From: Rufibacter ruber
GTDB taxonomy: Bacteria > Bacteroidota > Bacteroidia > Cytophagales > Hymenobacteraceae
Direction of reading: 5' to 3'
DNA: 64,000 bases
NCBI RefSeq assembly: GCF_001647275.1
Contig: NZ_LRMM01000021.1
Coordinates: forward strand, 17,030 to 81,029
Under the pieces are notes generated by a model. The model saw only the letters and a list, made by a program, of their open reading frames with translations, was not told the origin of the DNA and ran no database searches. The first letter of the stretch is position 1. Each line of letters starts with the position of its first letter. Position numbers and translations under genes: made by a program. Shown here piece after piece: positions 20,916 to 30,034 of the stretch.

Positions 20916-21785
20916 ATGAATGTTGCTTTTTTAATACTAGCGCATAATAATTATAATCATTTAAGAAAACTTATTTCCTCTCTTCAAGGAGCTGAAAGTA
21001 AATTTTACGTTCATATTGATAAAAAGTCTACGCTTCCTAGAGAGCAATTTGAGTCAAATGTCTACCTCTTAGAAGACAGAGAGGCAGTTTATTGGTACGG
21101 TTATTCAACTGTAAGGGCTACCATTAAATTACTTAAAAAAGCTGTTGAAGATACCGCTAATGATTATTTTTTATTGTTGAGTGGGGTAGACTATCCTATT
21201 CGACCCAGGGCAGAACTTTTCTCATTATTGCAAGAAGGAGGCGAGTTTATTAATATTTTGAAAGGATCTCAACCTAATAAACCTCTTTCACGCTTTGAGT
21301 ATTATTATTTCGACGGGTTTGACAGAAGGAGCACATCATTCAAAACCAAAGTTTTTATTCTGGCAGAGAAAGCACTACAAAAGCTTAAATTAAAGAAGAA
21401 GATTCCTTTTCAAATCTTTGTGGGATCACAGTGGTTTGCGTTGAGCCGTTCTTGCGTTGAATTTATTTTAAAAGAAGTTGCTGAGAATCCTTCTTATGAA
21501 GCATTTTTTAAAAACAGCTTAGTACCAGATGAATCTTTCTTTCAGACTATCATTGGTAACTCAAAATTCTTTGCCCAAACAAAGGCTAATCTTACCTATA
21601 CTGACTGGAGTACTAAACCAGCCCCAGCAATTATTACTGAAAAGCATGTGGAATTTTTTAAATTAAATAGAATCTTAGAAGGTGTTTATGGAAAATCTTC
21701 TCCTTTTTTTGCGCGTAAGTTTGATGATGATTCTAGTGAACTTGTAAAAAGGATTGATTCTGAGCTAAGGGGTGTTGATTTATGA
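20916..21785 (+). CDS. family 14 glycosyltransferase (core-2/branching or xylosyltransferase type)
   Basis: A 289-residue protein with the GT14 hallmarks: AFLILAHNNYNHLRKLI at the start, FYVHIDKKS, the WYGYSTVRATI segment, YFLLLSGVDYPIRP, and GSQWFALSR later. GT14 includes core-2 beta-1,6-GlcNAc transferases and peptide O-xylosyltransferases. A UDP-xylose synthase is encoded 4 kb upstream, so xylosyl transfer is a reasonable guess, though not shown. No membrane anchor is seen. Confidence 0.85.
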   Translation: MNVAFLILAHNNYNHLRKLISSLQGAESKFYVHIDKKSTLPREQFESNVYLLEDREAVYWYGYSTVRATIKLLKKAVEDTANDYFLLLSGVDYPIRPRAELFSLLQEGGEFINILKGSQPNKPLSRFEYYYFDGFDRRSTSFKTKVFILAEKALQKLKLKKKIPFQIFVGSQWFALSRSCVEFILKEVAENPSYEAFFKNSLVPDESFFQTIIGNSKFFAQTKANLTYTDWSTKPAPAIITEKHVEFFKLNRILEGVYGKSSPFFARKFDDDSSELVKRIDSELRGVDL

Positions 21786-21880
21786 TTATATTAAATTATA
21801 GTTGCTTTTGTGTCTAACATATCTTAATGAGTAGCAATAGTACTCATAAACATTTGTTCAATTCTCTAATTAAGATTTTT

Positions 21881-21888
21881 TATCTTTG
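21881..21888 (+). promoter_or_regulatory. candidate -7 box before the acyltransferase gene
   Basis: TATCTTTG fits TAnnTTTG, 25 bases before the ATG at 21913. The preceding 95 bases are AT-rich, so an internal promoter of the glycan locus is possible. Confidence 0.4.
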
Positions 21889-21912
21889 TGATTTGCATAA
21901 TAACTTTGATTG

Positions 21913-23208
21913 ATGACTAAAACTTTAAGTTTAACTCAAGATCATATAGTGTCACAGTCCGATAGTAATAAAGAGTTTTCCTTTAATTTAGAGGCAATGA
22001 GAGGATTTGTTGCCCTAGCGGTCGCACTTCATCACGTTGAAAACTACGAATTTTACCTTGATCCGAACTATTTTCCCATCGGTGTAGACGCAATACGACT
22101 TCCTGGACACCTCGGAGTACTCATATTCTTTGTTTTATCAGGCTATGTTATTGGCCTCAGTAGTAAAAGGCTTAGTTCTTGGCAAGAAATTCTTCTTTAT
22201 GTGAAGAAAAGGCTAGTTCGCCTTTACCCTATCTATGTACTTTGCATAGCATTCACATTAATCATTGCTCAATCCTCATACAGTTTTGAAACAATAGTAT
22301 CTAACCTAACATTTGGCCAAATCTTCTTTACTCCAATAATTAATGAAATTACACCTATTTGGTCTTTACAGTACGAAGTAATATACTATTTATTATTTAT
22401 ACCTATCTCATATTATAGAATACCTCCACTGGTCGTCGCTATAATTTCGGTAGTTGTAGGAGTCGGAAATTATTTTATCGAGCCACTGCTGCATATGCCT
22501 GCATTGACATCTTACGCTCTTGGACTAGCTTTTTGGACATCTGGTTTGGCTTTAGCAAAAGGCTTGCCTCGGTCGTCATCTAAGATTAATTGTCTCAGAC
22601 TTATAAGTATGGTCTTTCTAATGCTTAGTATAGTCTATTTCAATACTATCACTTTGGTTACGGGCAAAGCAATGGATGTTATATTTGGGCATAGAATCAA
22701 ATTTGAGGGATTATATTTATTTAAATCAATCAATGAAGTTATTGATTTAACATATCTCCCATATTGCCTACTCTTTATAGCTTCATTTGCTAATATTAAG
22801 TTTAAATACCTTAACCACTTAACTTTACTGCTGTTGCTGTTGCCTGTATTAAATATTCTTGTAGTAATGAGAAATTCGCAGTATGGAGTCTTGTCAGTGA
22901 GATTTCTATTTCCTTTTATTTGTTACATTATTAGTTTGATCCTTTATTTTCTAAAAGGTAAAATCCTTTTAGAAAATATGGGAAAAACCGTAGTTAATGC
23001 TGGGATTTGGCTGGGTAGTATCTCATATGGGATCTATATCATTCATTTTCCAATTCTGATCATTTTCCGGCAAACAGAATATTTCAGTGGTACACTCATA
23101 TCCTTTGTTGTACGCCTATGTTTATATATGATTTTTGTTATTCTCGCAAGTGTTTTTCTTGAAAAGAAGGTGCAGCCAATAGCAAAGCGTTTTTTAATGA
23201 GGAATTAA
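21913..23208 (+). CDS. acyltransferase family 3 membrane protein
   Basis: A 431-residue polytopic protein of the OafA/AT3 family. It begins with NLEAMRGFVALAVALHHVEN, where the conserved Arg and HH-type motif sit at the first membrane segment, then LGVLIFFVLSGYVIGL. About ten hydrophobic segments follow. Such enzymes O-acetylate or otherwise acylate sugars of surface polymers on the membrane. I use the ATG at 21913; an immediately preceding TTG is less likely. A 292-base gap follows without a supported gene. Confidence 0.85.
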   Translation: MTKTLSLTQDHIVSQSDSNKEFSFNLEAMRGFVALAVALHHVENYEFYLDPNYFPIGVDAIRLPGHLGVLIFFVLSGYVIGLSSKRLSSWQEILLYVKKRLVRLYPIYVLCIAFTLIIAQSSYSFETIVSNLTFGQIFFTPIINEITPIWSLQYEVIYYLLFIPISYYRIPPLVVAIISVVVGVGNYFIEPLLHMPALTSYALGLAFWTSGLALAKGLPRSSSKINCLRLISMVFLMLSIVYFNTITLVTGKAMDVIFGHRIKFEGLYLFKSINEVIDLTYLPYCLLFIASFANIKFKYLNHLTLLLLLLPVLNILVVMRNSQYGVLSVRFLFPFICYIISLILYFLKGKILLENMGKTVVNAGIWLGSISYGIYIIHFPILIIFRQTEYFSGTLISFVVRLCLYMIFVILASVFLEKKVQPIAKRFLMRN

Positions 23209-23500
23209 GTGGATAATGAATTTAATGTTTATCTATAAGGCCAATTAGTTTTATAAATATGCTTTAAGGTTATAAGTGAAGTAACCCTACTTATGGGATC
23301 TATATTTATTTGTCTCCATGATGGGCTATGGAAAATAATATCAATATTACTTTTACAAATATGCTATTATTTCGTAACGTGGTCGGTTTCTCAATTTTTG
23401 ACTTTATGCTGTTGTTTTCATTTCCTTATTTTATTTATAGGCTGTCATGCAGAAAGGTTGGCAAGTCGAATAGTGGTTTTAAGTCAAAATTTCAATAAAA

Positions 23501-24565
23501 ATGATCTCTGCTTCACCATGCGTGTCTATTATTGTACCTGTTTACAATAGGCGTGAAACAATCAAAGAAACAATTACTTCAGTTCAGAAGCAAATATATC
23601 AATTTTGGGAGTTAATTCTTATAGATGATGGCTCAACAGATGGTGCAGAATCTATTATTAATTCATCTATTAGACTGGATAATCGAATACATTATTTTAA
23701 AAGAAATAGACTACCTAAAGGAGCTCCTACTTGTCGAAATATAGGCTTATCAGAGTCAAAGGGTACCTATGTTATCTTTCTTGATTCGGATGATATTTTA
23801 GCCCCTTATTGTTTAGAGCAGAGGGTAACTTATATGATCAATAATCCTAAACTTGATTTTGCTGTGTTTCCAATGTTGCTATTTAAGCAGAAGCCAGGAG
23901 ATTCTTTTGTCTTTTGGAATATTCAGACAACCGAAGCAGATTTGGAGCGTTTTCTAAGTTTTGATGCTCCTTGGCAAACATCTTGTCCTATTTGGAGATC
24001 TGAAGCATTGCGCTCAATTGGAGGGTGGGATGAAAACGCCTTAACGTGGCAAGATTGGGAGTTTCATATAAAAGCCTTGGCTTTGGGTCTCAAATATGCC
24101 ACGCCTAACTTTTTGCCAGACTGTTTTCTTAGAAGGGATGAATCAGAAGGTAGAATTAGTAGTGCGGACACTGCAGAGCCTCGCTTTCTATCTAGGTTAG
24201 GAACCTTTGATGCCACGTATCATTTACTAAAAAAGCAAGGTTTATTAAGCGGAAAGATAGAAAATCTATTTGCCAGGCTGTACTTTGTAAATGCAGAAAA
24301 GGCTGCATTACTAGGCAAGAGATTAGTGGTGCAAGCTTTTATCAAGTCTATAAGAGAGAAAAAGTTTTGTGAAGGAATTATCTACCCTTATCTCAATGCA
24401 TTAATAGCGTTTAAGAAAATGAATGTACCTTTTACTCTTTCAGCAGCTTACAGGTTTTTGAGGATATTCTTGCCAGTATCTCTCACTCAAATACATACAA
24501 ATTTATTTAAACATACATTGAATCCTGAAGATCAGAAACAGATTCAGGCACTTTTAAAGAATTGA
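23501..24565 (+). CDS. family 2 glycosyltransferase
   Basis: A 354-residue GT-A protein. It has CVSIIVPVYNRRETIKETITS, LIDDGSTDGAE, and the DXD motif in YVIFLDSDDIL at about residues 88-98. A later WQDWEFHIKALALG block is the acceptor-side ED/DWE motif of this family. Its stop (TGA) overlaps the next ATG, so translation is coupled to the following transferase gene. Confidence 0.88.
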   Translation: MISASPCVSIIVPVYNRRETIKETITSVQKQIYQFWELILIDDGSTDGAESIINSSIRLDNRIHYFKRNRLPKGAPTCRNIGLSESKGTYVIFLDSDDILAPYCLEQRVTYMINNPKLDFAVFPMLLFKQKPGDSFVFWNIQTTEADLERFLSFDAPWQTSCPIWRSEALRSIGGWDENALTWQDWEFHIKALALGLKYATPNFLPDCFLRRDESEGRISSADTAEPRFLSRLGTFDATYHLLKKQGLLSGKIENLFARLYFVNAEKAALLGKRLVVQAFIKSIREKKFCEGIIYPYLNALIAFKKMNVPFTLSAAYRFLRIFLPVSLTQIHTNLFKHTLNPEDQKQIQALLKN

Positions 24566-25599
24566 TGGAGTTCAAAAAAGGAATTAGTGTTGTTATTTGT
24601 TGCTATAACAGTGCTACAAAAATTTCGCATACCCTTGCACACCTTGCTGCCCAAAAGGCAAACACACTTTCTTGGGAGATTGTAGTTGTAAATAATGCTT
24701 CAAAGGATAATACTAGAGACGTAGCTGTTAAGGCATGGCATGACCTAAATTCAGATGTCACGTTCACTATAGTAGACCAGGATATTCCCGGATTAAGTGC
24801 TGCCCGTGATAAAGGAATAGCTACTGCAAGTTATGAATATATTTTGTTTTGTGATGATGACAACTGGCTGCAAGAAGACTTTCTACAAAGAGCATTCAAT
24901 TGCATGGAGCAGAATCCTGCTATCGGTATTTTAGGAGGGCAATCAGAGGCTGCCGCAGATATTTTAATCCCTGAATGGTTTTCAAATAAATCGCTGGTGT
25001 TTGCTGTTGGAAAGCAAGCGGCGAAATCTGGACTATTAAGAGGTGTCAACCAAAATTTATATGGGGCGTGCATGGTAGTTAGAAGGTCGGGCTTACAGGT
25101 GTTGGATAATTGTGGATTCAGCTTCCTGAATAGCGGTCGCTTCGGTGATAAACTTACTGGGGGAGAAGATATTGAGTTAGGCAAAGCGTTTAGATTAGCT
25201 AATTATCAGCTTTATTATGATGAATCCTTAAAGTTTAAACATTACATGCCTGCTGACCGTATTAACTGGCCCTACTTTTTGAGACTAGGGAAGGGAAGTG
25301 CGAGTTCTGGGATTCCGATTTTTATTTATGACCAGTTTTTGAGAAAAGGTTCTATAACTAAACGTGAATTTAGAGTTACTTACTGGAAATATGTGGGCGT
25401 TGTAGGATTAAAAATAGCCAAAAGACCTTTCACTTTTCTTAAATATATAAAAGGGAATGCAAAAGAAGGCGACTTGGCTTATTTTGAAATGATGAGGCTG
25501 GTAGAGACATGGAATGTCTTTAGCACACGATATACGTTTGCTGAATACTGTTTTGAACAAATAAAAAAGTTCAAGGAGAAAGTTTATAAACTACGGTAA
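24565..25599 (+). CDS. family 2 glycosyltransferase
   Basis: A 344-residue GT-A protein. It has ISVVICCYNSATKISHTLAHL, VVNNASKDNTRD, and the metal motif in YILFCDDDNWL (about residues 90-100). A TGGEDIELG block at about residue 205 is the acceptor-side motif. The ATG overlaps the stop of the previous gene by one base (TGATG). An in-frame TTG three bases earlier is not preferred. Confidence 0.88.
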   Translation: MEFKKGISVVICCYNSATKISHTLAHLAAQKANTLSWEIVVVNNASKDNTRDVAVKAWHDLNSDVTFTIVDQDIPGLSAARDKGIATASYEYILFCDDDNWLQEDFLQRAFNCMEQNPAIGILGGQSEAAADILIPEWFSNKSLVFAVGKQAAKSGLLRGVNQNLYGACMVVRRSGLQVLDNCGFSFLNSGRFGDKLTGGEDIELGKAFRLANYQLYYDESLKFKHYMPADRINWPYFLRLGKGSASSGIPIFIYDQFLRKGSITKREFRVTYWKYVGVVGLKIAKRPFTFLKYIKGNAKEGDLAYFEMMRLVETWNVFSTRYTFAEYCFEQIKKFKEKVYKLR

Positions 25600-25698
25600 C
25601 AGCTTAAACCAGCCATAATAGAATTACCAATAAAATGGCGTTCAATATATAATTGTTCCCTGCATAAATCTGTCTTTTTTTGCTCCTTTAGTTATAGT

Positions 25699-26526
25699 AT
25701 GGCTATTTTCTCTGCTTTGGTTTCTATTATTATGCCAGCTTACAATGCAGGTAAATATGTGCGTGAATCTATTCAATCAGTTCTGAAACAAACATATTCT
25801 AATTGGGAACTCATTATAATCAACGACGGTAGCCTAGATGATACAGAGGAGGAGGTGCTAAAGTTTAAAGACGATAGAATAAAATACGTGCGCCAAGAGA
25901 ACGCGGGGGTTTCAGCCGCCCGAAACAAAGGTTTGTCTCTTATGCAAGGAGATTATTTCTGCTTTTTAGATGCAGATGATATCTTCCCGGAGAAGAGCCT
26001 AGCAAGTAGGTTAGAGGTTTTTCATCATGACAGTTCTCTCAGTTTTGTTGACGGTAGAGTATTTGTTATGAATGTAGACCTAAAAAACGTAAAGCGAGAT
26101 TACCTTCCCGTATTCAGAGGGAATCCTTTCCCAAAACTTGTTAGAATTAGCGGAGAATGCTTTTTAGGCAACACGTGGATGATTAAACGGCAAGAAGGCT
26201 ACTTGTACCAATTCAGAAAAGGCCTTACCCACGGAGAAGACAGGCTATTTTTTTTAGACATAGCTGACCAGGGGAATTATTCGTTCACAGAGGAAGTGAT
26301 TCTATTGTACAGGACAGGGCATGCATCTGCTATGAAGAACCTGAAAGGCTTAGAAAAAGGTTATATAAACTTGTACAATATTATTAAAAACGAATTTGCG
26401 TCAGTGAATCCGCAAGATTTGCTGTACTTAAAATATAAGATCACTCGTATAATGGTTCTTTCTTACTTAAAGAACCGTGACTATATACCGGCAGTTAAAG
26501 CATTTCTGCACCTAAGTTCGCTTTAG
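25699..26526 (+). CDS. family 2 glycosyltransferase
   Basis: A 275-residue GT-A protein. It has ALVSIIMPAYNAGKYVRESIQS, WELIIINDGSLDDTEE, AARNKGLSLMQGDYFCFLD and the DADD motif in the same segment (about residues 88-98). It lies 99 bases after the preceding transferase and 46 bases before the epimerase gene. Confidence 0.88.
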   Translation: MAIFSALVSIIMPAYNAGKYVRESIQSVLKQTYSNWELIIINDGSLDDTEEEVLKFKDDRIKYVRQENAGVSAARNKGLSLMQGDYFCFLDADDIFPEKSLASRLEVFHHDSSLSFVDGRVFVMNVDLKNVKRDYLPVFRGNPFPKLVRISGECFLGNTWMIKRQEGYLYQFRKGLTHGEDRLFFLDIADQGNYSFTEEVILLYRTGHASAMKNLKGLEKGYINLYNIIKNEFASVNPQDLLYLKYKITRIMVLSYLKNRDYIPAVKAFLHLSSL

Positions 26527-26572
26527 GGGCATTAAATTTCGTAATTTAGGGCAAATTTTCAAAAAGGTTTAA

Positions 26573-27532
26573 ATGGCTAAGATATTGGTTACCGGTGCAG
26601 CCGGGTTTATTGGTTCAAATCTGGTTGAAAGACTGCTAGATTTAAAAAATGTGGTAATAGGGGTAGATAACTTTGATCCATTTTATTCAAGGGATATAAA
26701 ACAGCAGAACCTTCAAGGTCTATTAAGGCATCCTGGCTTTTCTTTTTACGAATTTGATTTAGGAGAAGCTGGTAACATAGAAACCATTACTGAACCAATA
26801 GACATTGTAGTGCATTTGGCTGGGAAAGCTGGAGTAAGGCCTTCTATTGATGATCCAAATGGTTATATCAAAGCCAACATCACAGCCACAAATAATATCT
26901 TAGAATGGATGCAGAAACGGAATATTAAAAAGCTGGTCTTTGCATCTTCGTCTTCTGTGTATGGTAACAACAAGAAAGTACCTTTTGAAGAAACTGATTT
27001 GGTAGATAATCCAATTTCTCCTTACGCCTTCACCAAGAAAGCATGTGAATTATTGAATCACGTATATCACAGCTTATATAAAATGGATATCATCAATCTT
27101 CGCTTCTTTACTGTTTATGGTCCTCGTCAACGTCCAGATTTGGCAATCCATAAATTTGTGAAGATGATTGACAATAATATTCCTTTAACGGTTTATGGTG
27201 ATGGAAGTACTGCAAGGGATTATACGTTTGTAGAGGACACTGTTTCTGGCATTATCAGTTCAATTGAATTTGTCTCCAGAAATATAAATGTATTTGAGGT
27301 GGTGAACTTAGGAAACAGCACGCCCGTCAAGCTGTTGGATTTGATTAATCATATCTACACCATCATGGACAAGGAGCCGCAAATTGAATACTTGCCTATG
27401 CAGCCCGGTGACGTCGACATCACATATGCCAGTATAGACAAGGCCACCAAATTAATAAATTATAATCCTCAAACTCCTATTGAGGCTGGTTTGAAGAAGT
27501 TTGTAGAGTGGTATAGAAGTCATAAGAAATAG
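26573..27532 (+). CDS. NAD-dependent epimerase, UDP-glucuronate 4-epimerase type
   Basis: A 319-residue extended short-chain dehydrogenase. It has GAAGFIGSNLVERLL, VGVDNFDPFY, the GAE-family HLAGKAGVRPSIDDP segment, SSSSVYG and the catalytic YAFTK (Tyr151, Lys155). GVRPSI-type loops are typical of UDP-glucuronate and related 4-epimerases, so the likely product is UDP-galacturonate from the Ugd product; a UDP-glucose/GlcNAc epimerase remains possible. The following transferase gene starts 4 bases after the stop. Confidence 0.85.
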   Translation: MAKILVTGAAGFIGSNLVERLLDLKNVVIGVDNFDPFYSRDIKQQNLQGLLRHPGFSFYEFDLGEAGNIETITEPIDIVVHLAGKAGVRPSIDDPNGYIKANITATNNILEWMQKRNIKKLVFASSSSVYGNNKKVPFEETDLVDNPISPYAFTKKACELLNHVYHSLYKMDIINLRFFTVYGPRQRPDLAIHKFVKMIDNNIPLTVYGDGSTARDYTFVEDTVSGIISSIEFVSRNINVFEVVNLGNSTPVKLLDLINHIYTIMDKEPQIEYLPMQPGDVDITYASIDKATKLINYNPQTPIEAGLKKFVEWYRSHKK

Positions 27533-27535
27533 AGA

Positions 27536-28774
27536 ATGAGTAATTCTGATAGAATAAAGGTTCTGTACTTATCTTTAGACGGCATGACAGACCCACTAGG
27601 GCAGTCACAGGTAATAGCCTATCTAAAGCGAATTAGCGCTAAGAACGTTGAGTACGATATAGTGAGTTTCGAGAAACCAGATGTTTATCAGCAACGGAAA
27701 ACTAGAATTGAAAAAGAGATAGCAGGTACCTCTATTACTTGGCACCCGTTAGAATATTCGAATAAATATTCCTTCTTATCTACTTATTTTCTTTTACAGA
27801 AAGGTTGGAAAAAAGTAGAGGAGCTGCACAAGATAAAGAATTTTGACATTGTACACTGCAGAGCCCAGCTGGTTGCTTCATTAGGCTGCAAATTGAAGGA
27901 TAGGTATGGGGTTAAGTTTATCTTTGATATGCGTGGGTGGTGGACAGATGAAAAGTTTGAGAGTGGGGCTAGAAGCGGAGCTCTCTACCGGCCATTATAT
28001 AAATATCTCAAAAATCAGGAGCAAAAATTTTTCAGAACTGCAGATACAGTGGTTTCCCTTACACATGTAGGTAAAGAAGAGATTGTAAGGCACCATTGGT
28101 CTACAGAGAGCACTGTTGGTGTCATTCCTACATGTGTAGATTTTGAAACGTTTCAGCCTTTTTCACAGGGAATTAGAAACGAGATAAGAGCCCAACTAGG
28201 AATTCCAGAAGATGCCTTTGTTTTGATCTATAGTGGGTCCTTGGGAGGTGCCTATAATGTGGGAGATATCCTCCGGATTTACAAGGTTCTGCAGAGTATT
28301 GAACCTGGTGCACAACTTTTGCTTTTGGCTAAAACAGTACAGGGCAACGTGAAAGAGGAGATAAATACATTTAATTTAACAGCTAAACATAAAGTTAAGA
28401 TTACCTCTGCAGAGTATAAAGATGTACACAAATACTTGATGAGCGCTGATTTAGGGCTTATCTTATACGAAATGACTTATTCTGTAATTGGCCGCAGCCC
28501 TACTAAATTAGGCGAGTACTGGTCAAGCGGAATTCCAGTTTTATCTCCGGCCGGTATTGGTGATGTAGACTATATCATCAACCGGTTTCCCCATTCCGGA
28601 GCTTTAATAAAGCAGTTAAATTCAGATGGTTCTATCAAGGAGGCATTACAGTTTATTATGCAGGAGGCTGCTTCCAAAGATACTTTGCGTAATTATGCCG
28701 TCGAATATTATGACATCAACAATGGGGTCGATTTCTATTATAACATTTATACATCTTTAAAAGAGCAACGGTAA
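27536..28774 (+). CDS. family 4 glycosyltransferase
   Basis: A 412-residue GT-B protein. The N domain has LYLSLDGMTDPLGQSQVIAY and FDIVHCRAQLVASLG. The C domain has VLIYSGSLGGAYNVGDIL and ends in LGEYWSSGIPVLSPAGIGD, which takes the place of the usual GT4 EA..G.PV..S motif. The resemblance is to bacterial exopolysaccharide GT4 enzymes. It is adjacent to the epimerase gene, which may supply its donor. Confidence 0.83.
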   Translation: MSNSDRIKVLYLSLDGMTDPLGQSQVIAYLKRISAKNVEYDIVSFEKPDVYQQRKTRIEKEIAGTSITWHPLEYSNKYSFLSTYFLLQKGWKKVEELHKIKNFDIVHCRAQLVASLGCKLKDRYGVKFIFDMRGWWTDEKFESGARSGALYRPLYKYLKNQEQKFFRTADTVVSLTHVGKEEIVRHHWSTESTVGVIPTCVDFETFQPFSQGIRNEIRAQLGIPEDAFVLIYSGSLGGAYNVGDILRIYKVLQSIEPGAQLLLLAKTVQGNVKEEINTFNLTAKHKVKITSAEYKDVHKYLMSADLGLILYEMTYSVIGRSPTKLGEYWSSGIPVLSPAGIGDVDYIINRFPHSGALIKQLNSDGSIKEALQFIMQEAASKDTLRNYAVEYYDINNGVDFYYNIYTSLKEQR

Positions 28775-28966
28775 AGTGCCGCCTCTGGTAGTTTGAAGTA
28801 AGCAAAACTTTACTGGGCAGACATACTTTCGCTACTCATTAGTGCTGCAGAATAATTAGGTGAAGGTTTGGATACTACCGGTAATAGGAGAAATCTTCCT
28901 AGGATGTGTAGCTCCTTGGGTTTGTTGTTCTAGAATAAATAATTAAAGGTGGTGGAGAAGTAAGTT

Positions 28967-30034
28967 ATGCCAACTATTCTTTTTGTGGTTCCATATCCTG
29001 AAGGAAAAGCTCCTTCACAGCGATTCAGGTTTGAGCAATATTTTTATATTTTAACTGAGGCAGGATATACTTTTACTATATCTTCTTTCATGGATTCAGC
29101 TACATGGGATATCCTTTATAAGCCAGGACATACGGTAAAGAAAGCTCTCGGAACAATAAAGGGGTTTTTAAAGCGGTTTTTTCTGCTGTTTTCAGTTTCA
29201 AAATACGATTACGTATTTGTTCACAGAGAGGCAACACCTGTAGGACCACCATTGTTTGAATGGGCGGTAGCAAAGGTATTTGGTAAAAAGATTATCTACG
29301 ATTTTGATGATGCCATCTGGATACCTAATACCTCTGAAAATAATAAGATAGTAGCAGGTATAAAGTGGCATCAAAAAGCAGGGAATATTTGTCGTTGGGC
29401 TTATAAAGTAAGTTGTGGCAACTCCTTTTTGCAGGCATACGCACAACAGTTTAACCCAGCCGCGTTCGTCAATCCTACCACTATCAACACCTTAGGGCAC
29501 CACAACAAAATAAAGGAGCAGAATACATCTGATGTTGTCATCGGGTGGACGGGTACTCACTCTACCATGAAATACTTGCTTCCTTTGATACCCGTTATAG
29601 AGCAGCTTGAACAGAAATATACCTTCACCTTCCTGATCATCTCTAATCAGGAACCGGATTTAAAATCTAGATCAGTACACTTCCTCCCTTGGCGTAAAGA
29701 AACCGAGATCTCTGACCTTCTTAAATTCAATGTTGGTGTTATGCCATTGGTTGATGACCCATGGGCTAAGGGAAAATGTGCGTTTAAGGCTTTGCAATAT
29801 ATGGCGTTAGGTATACCTGCTATTGTGTCACCTGTAGGTATGAACGTTGAGGTAGTAGATGAAGGAATAAATGGATTTATCTGCGATACTCCTGAACAGT
29901 GGTATTCTGCTCTGGAGAAAGTTATTCTGGATTCCCATCTTCGCTATACCTTGGGGCAGCAGGCACGGCTTAAAATAGAACAGAATTACGCCGTTACCGC
30001 AAACCGCCTTAATTTCTTAGGTCTCTTCAAATAA
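28967..30034 (+). CDS. glycosyltransferase, family 4-like
   Basis: A 355-residue GT-B-like protein. It has ILFVVPYPEGKAPSQRFRFE, IIYDFDDAIWI, VIGWTGTHSTMKYLLPL and the C-terminal FKALQYMALGIPAIVSPVGMN, matching the donor-site region of GT4 enzymes. It ends the forward gene run. Its last 49 bases overlap, on opposite strands, the 3' end of the membrane-protein gene at 29986. A 192-base gap before it holds no supported gene. Confidence 0.85.
   Translation: MPTILFVVPYPEGKAPSQRFRFEQYFYILTEAGYTFTISSFMDSATWDILYKPGHTVKKALGTIKGFLKRFFLLFSVSKYDYVFVHREATPVGPPLFEWAVAKVFGKKIIYDFDDAIWIPNTSENNKIVAGIKWHQKAGNICRWAYKVSCGNSFLQAYAQQFNPAAFVNPTTINTLGHHNKIKEQNTSDVVIGWTGTHSTMKYLLPLIPVIEQLEQKYTFTFLIISNQEPDLKSRSVHFLPWRKETEISDLLKFNVGVMPLVDDPWAKGKCAFKALQYMALGIPAIVSPVGMNVEVVDEGINGFICDTPEQWYSALEKVILDSHLRYTLGQQARLKIEQNYAVTANRLNFLGLFK

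Noticed and set aside
23293..23550. An 85-codon frame before the glycosyltransferase at 23501
   Set aside because: Overlaps the true start of the transferase, AT-rich, rich in Cys and Phe with no family resemblance.
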